This document shows, in pieces, positions 61,935-64,000 of a stretch of 64,000 nucleotides of DNA. The translations under genes were made by a program, and so were the position numbers. Position 1 is the stretch's first letter. Each line of letters starts with the position of its first letter. The DNA comes from Desulfatiglans anilini DSM 4660 (GTDB lineage Bacteria > Desulfobacterota > DSM-4660 > Desulfatiglandales > Desulfatiglandaceae), in NCBI RefSeq assembly GCF_000422285.1, contig NZ_AULM01000002.1, positions 326,190 to 390,189 of the forward strand, given 5' to 3'. The notes below the pieces were generated by a model. The model searched no databases and had not been told where the DNA came from. It was given only the letters and a program-made list of their open reading frames with translations.

Positions 61935-64000
61935 GCGCCTTTCCCTCCGGCCATACCGATGCTTTCCTGATAAAGTTCCCAATATTCCCTGGTGTCCGGA
62001 TCCATCTTGGCCTCGAAGGCGGCCATGAATCCGGCATCGTCCTGCTCGATCGTCTGCCCATCCAGCTGCTGATCGAGGATCCAGCGGTACCGCTCGGCCT
62101 CGCTTTGGAAAAGCGGCCGTGGCGGCTGATAACTCTCGATCTTGGCGACTTCCTCAGCCAGTTGTTCTGCCGGCGGAGGCAACACGGCCTGCCGTTCCTC
62201 CAGGACCCGGCGCTTTTCTCTTCCGATGATGGCCGCCGCCCGTTCGATCTCCGGGGTTTTCGAATACTCCATAAAATCGGGTATTTTGGATGTGAGCTGG
62301 CGGTATTCGAGGATGAAACCCTTCCGTCGGCGGCGCTTCTCTTCAATCTTCATCTTGGCAAGGGCAGTATCCTTCATGCTCGAGTAGACCACCGGCCGGG
62401 CCGGGGCGATATACTGGCCATTCTGGAAGACCATGAGCCAATCCGGATCCAGGGGGTCGTACCGGCATTCGCACCGCGACCCCGAGAGAGCTATCAGGTC
62501 TTCATGCTCGTAGATTTCATTTCGGAAGCGGATCCGGCCGCGGTCGATCACGCGATTGGCCCTGGGGAGGAAAATCAGGTCGATGGCCTCATCCGAGACC
62601 TTCCCGGGCCGCCAGCCATCCATGTAGCAACGCCGCAGGCAATCCATCGGGGTTGCACTCTTGGGCTTCGGCTTGCCGATCCACTCCTTCAGAACGCCTC
62701 GATGCGCTTTCTGGCTGTTGTAATGGTCCATCGCCTTCATGAGGGTGGCCGCAAATTCCCAAAAGGTCAGGAGTTTCCCCTCCCGGGCCAGGCGGTCGAT
62801 CTCCTTCTGGTCGACTTCGTTTTCCTCGGCCGGCCCACCAAGCCGCTTGACCTGGCCGGGCACGCGGAAAGTATTTCGCAGGACTGATTCGAGGTTGCTG
62901 AACGTCCCCTCGATCATTTTGGCCTTGGCGTTTCGGACGATGGCTTTCCGGTGTGTGCCGGGCTGGATTGCGCAGGGGTTCAAGAGCTCCGGATCCACAC
63001 CGGTGCAGTCGACCGGGGCGTCCATTTCGGGATGCACCGAAAGGCCGACCGCGCGCATATCTGCCATGACGCCCATGACGTAGCGGCTGAGCTCGGGCTT
63101 GCCGTTATCGGTGTAGATGGCGTCGAAGGCACCCCAGATCTTCAATCCCATGCGGAGGGCCAAGCCAATCAGGTAGCTGTCGTACTTGCGGTCCACCGTC
63201 CCCCCGTAGATGAGCCGAGTTCGCAGGTCCTGCCAGAAATAACCTTCCGGCCGGAACACCTCCCCCGTATCATCATCTACGACCCAGAAGTCGAACCGGT
63301 GCTGATCCCCAACCAGCATCTCGAAGGGGTTGAGGTCCGAATAATCCCTAAGGACAGGGGGCAGGGCGTTGTCGAGGGCGCGGAGGCCTCCGCGCTGGAG
63401 GGCCAGGAGCTGTGGATTGACGCGCTTGTGGAACCACCACAGGGCGCTTTCATATCCGCCGGTACGCCAATCACGCTTTTGAGCTTCTTCCCTGAGGATG
63501 GCGTAAAGGATGTTCTTATCGAGCTTACGGTGCTCTTTCTTGAGACAGAGACCACACCAGAAGTCCACCGCCTCGGGAGTCCAGGTCTTGGGCTGGCTTT
63601 TCGTGCTCTTGGTATGTTTCAGGCCGGCCAGACCCCGCTTCTCATACCGTTTGATTTTGCGGTAAACTGTCTGCCAGGCAACGCCATGCTTGGCCGCCAC
63701 GAATTCGATCCACGCCCGCTTTTTGTGACCTTTCGGGACACTCATGGCCTCCTGGATAATGCGCGTCCATTCCTGCACTTTTCGGTCGCGCAGGACGTCC
63801 ATCCCGATCGGCGGGTGTGAATGATGCGGGGTAAGCGCCTCCTTATTATATAGAGAGCACTCACCCATCGCCTTCGTCGCTGCGGCCAGGGCGGCTTCCG
63901 GAGCGAGATCAGGCAATAGGTAGGCGGGGACATCGGTTCTGGTCGCGACGATCTTCTGGATCTCAGGGGGAAGGGAGGTCAAGGAGAAAACCCTCTCGCC
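61931..64000 (-). CDS. MuA-like DDE transposase (5' end outside window)
   Basis: 690 codons are visible and open at the right edge. The visible N-terminal FSLTSLPPEIQKIV matches the junction after the first winged-helix domain of MuA-type proteins, so about 70 residues lie outside; a TTG at 63982 is not the real start. A helix-turn-helix follows (AAKHGVAWQTVYRKIKRYEKRG), then the retroviral-integrase-like core: D in LVGDQHRFDFW (visible residue about 230), D in YTDNGKPE (about 297), E in KMIEGTFSNLE (about 363), then a Mu C-terminal domain. It cuts and joins the phage ends. Confidence 0.93.
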   Translation of the reverse strand, partial: GERVFSLTSLPPEIQKIVATRTDVPAYLLPDLAPEAALAAATKAMGECSLYNKEALTPHHSHPPIGMDVLRDRKVQEWTRIIQEAMSVPKGHKKRAWIEFVAAKHGVAWQTVYRKIKRYEKRGLAGLKHTKSTKSQPKTWTPEAVDFWCGLCLKKEHRKLDKNILYAILREEAQKRDWRTGGYESALWWFHKRVNPQLLALQRGGLRALDNALPPVLRDYSDLNPFEMLVGDQHRFDFWVVDDDTGEVFRPEGYFWQDLRTRLIYGGTVDRKYDSYLIGLALRMGLKIWGAFDAIYTDNGKPELSRYVMGVMADMRAVGLSVHPEMDAPVDCTGVDPELLNPCAIQPGTHRKAIVRNAKAKMIEGTFSNLESVLRNTFRVPGQVKRLGGPAEENEVDQKEIDRLAREGKLLTFWEFAATLMKAMDHYNSQKAHRGVLKEWIGKPKPKSATPMDCLRRCYMDGWRPGKVSDEAIDLIFLPRANRVIDRGRIRFRNEIYEHEDLIALSGSRCECRYDPLDPDWLMVFQNGQYIAPARPVVYSSMKDTALAKMKIEEKRRRRKGFILEYRQLTSKIPDFMEYSKTPEIERAAAIIGREKRRVLEERQAVLPPPAEQLAEEVAKIESYQPPRPLFQSEAERYRWILDQQLDGQTIEQDDAGFMAAFEAKMDPDTREYWELYQESIGMAGGKGA

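Larger units (their letters stand above)
26600..64000 (-). mobile_element. Mu-like transposable prophage with siphovirus-type tail (left end beyond window)
   Basis: A continuous phage gene block transcribed right to left: DDE transposase, MuB-like ATPase, GemA, lysis, Mu gp26-gp37-type head genes, lambda/GTA-type tail genes, accessory genes and Dam. The right (gin/mom-side) end is placed near 26600 from a TGAATTTTTG start and repeated TTCTGCGACA-like sites inside it. The exact terminal base and the 5-bp target duplication cannot be fixed because the other end is outside the window. All head, tail and replication genes look intact, so it may be an active prophage. Confidence 0.93.

Overview
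The window has two parts. Bases 1-26567 are chromosome of a GC-rich anaerobic bacterium, most likely a Desulfobacterota member (former Deltaproteobacteria: sulfate reducer or syntroph). The clue is a MetF/MetV/MvhD/HdrA-type gene block, alongside pyruvate phosphate dikinase, FmdB-type zinc ribbons and Fe-S-domain DUF3786 proteins. Lineage is inferred from gene content only. Bases from about 26600 to the right edge are a Mu-like transposable prophage read right to left. It is cut by the window edge inside its transposase gene.

Chromosomal layout: the end of a sensor histidine kinase (2-439); a leftward run of small conserved genes (593-2989); a rightward run with an archaeal-type (CTP-dependent) riboflavin kinase and a HAD phosphatase (3469-4985); an ECF sigma factor, its zinc-finger anti-sigma and a VIT/VWA surface protein (5184-9477). 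The sigma gene and the VIT/VWA gene are each preceded by the same GGAACTT-N16-TCCAA promoter-like element. Then come a SIMPL protein, the leftward hdrA-mvhD-metV-metF block (10449-15274), FmdB, ppdK, a PlsB-type acyltransferase, a UPF0210 plus double-ACT pair, a bifunctional-nuclease-family protein, a PHP phosphoesterase and tRNA-Leu(UAA).

Prophage layout in transcription order (right to left): MuA-like transposase, MuB-like ATPase, a winged-helix protein, GemA/gp16, small middle genes, a divergent A+T-rich accessory gene, lysis genes, Mu-type packaging and head genes (gp26, gp27, TerL gp28, portal gp29, F, G, protease/scaffold), decoration protein, lambda-E-like capsid protein, gp36 and gp37. 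A long non-contractile tail module of lambda/GTA type follows (tail tube, G/GT-like chaperones, tape measure, DUF2460-like, DUF2163, NlpC/P60, tail tip). Last come three small paralogous proteins, three glycosyltransferases with a methyltransferase, and a Dam methylase at the right end. This is Mu-like replication joined to a siphovirus virion, as in the B3/D3112 type.

The most striking signal is a shared threonine/glutamate C-terminal tail (heptads of ETTTTEE/ETTTTED) on at least five late gene products: decoration protein, tail tube, a small protein beside the tube, a virion-like surface protein and a small tail-tip protein. The glycosyltransferase cassette starts by stop/start overlap with a small tail gene, so it belongs to the late operon. 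Together these suggest a phage-encoded virion-decoration (probably O-glycosylation) system.
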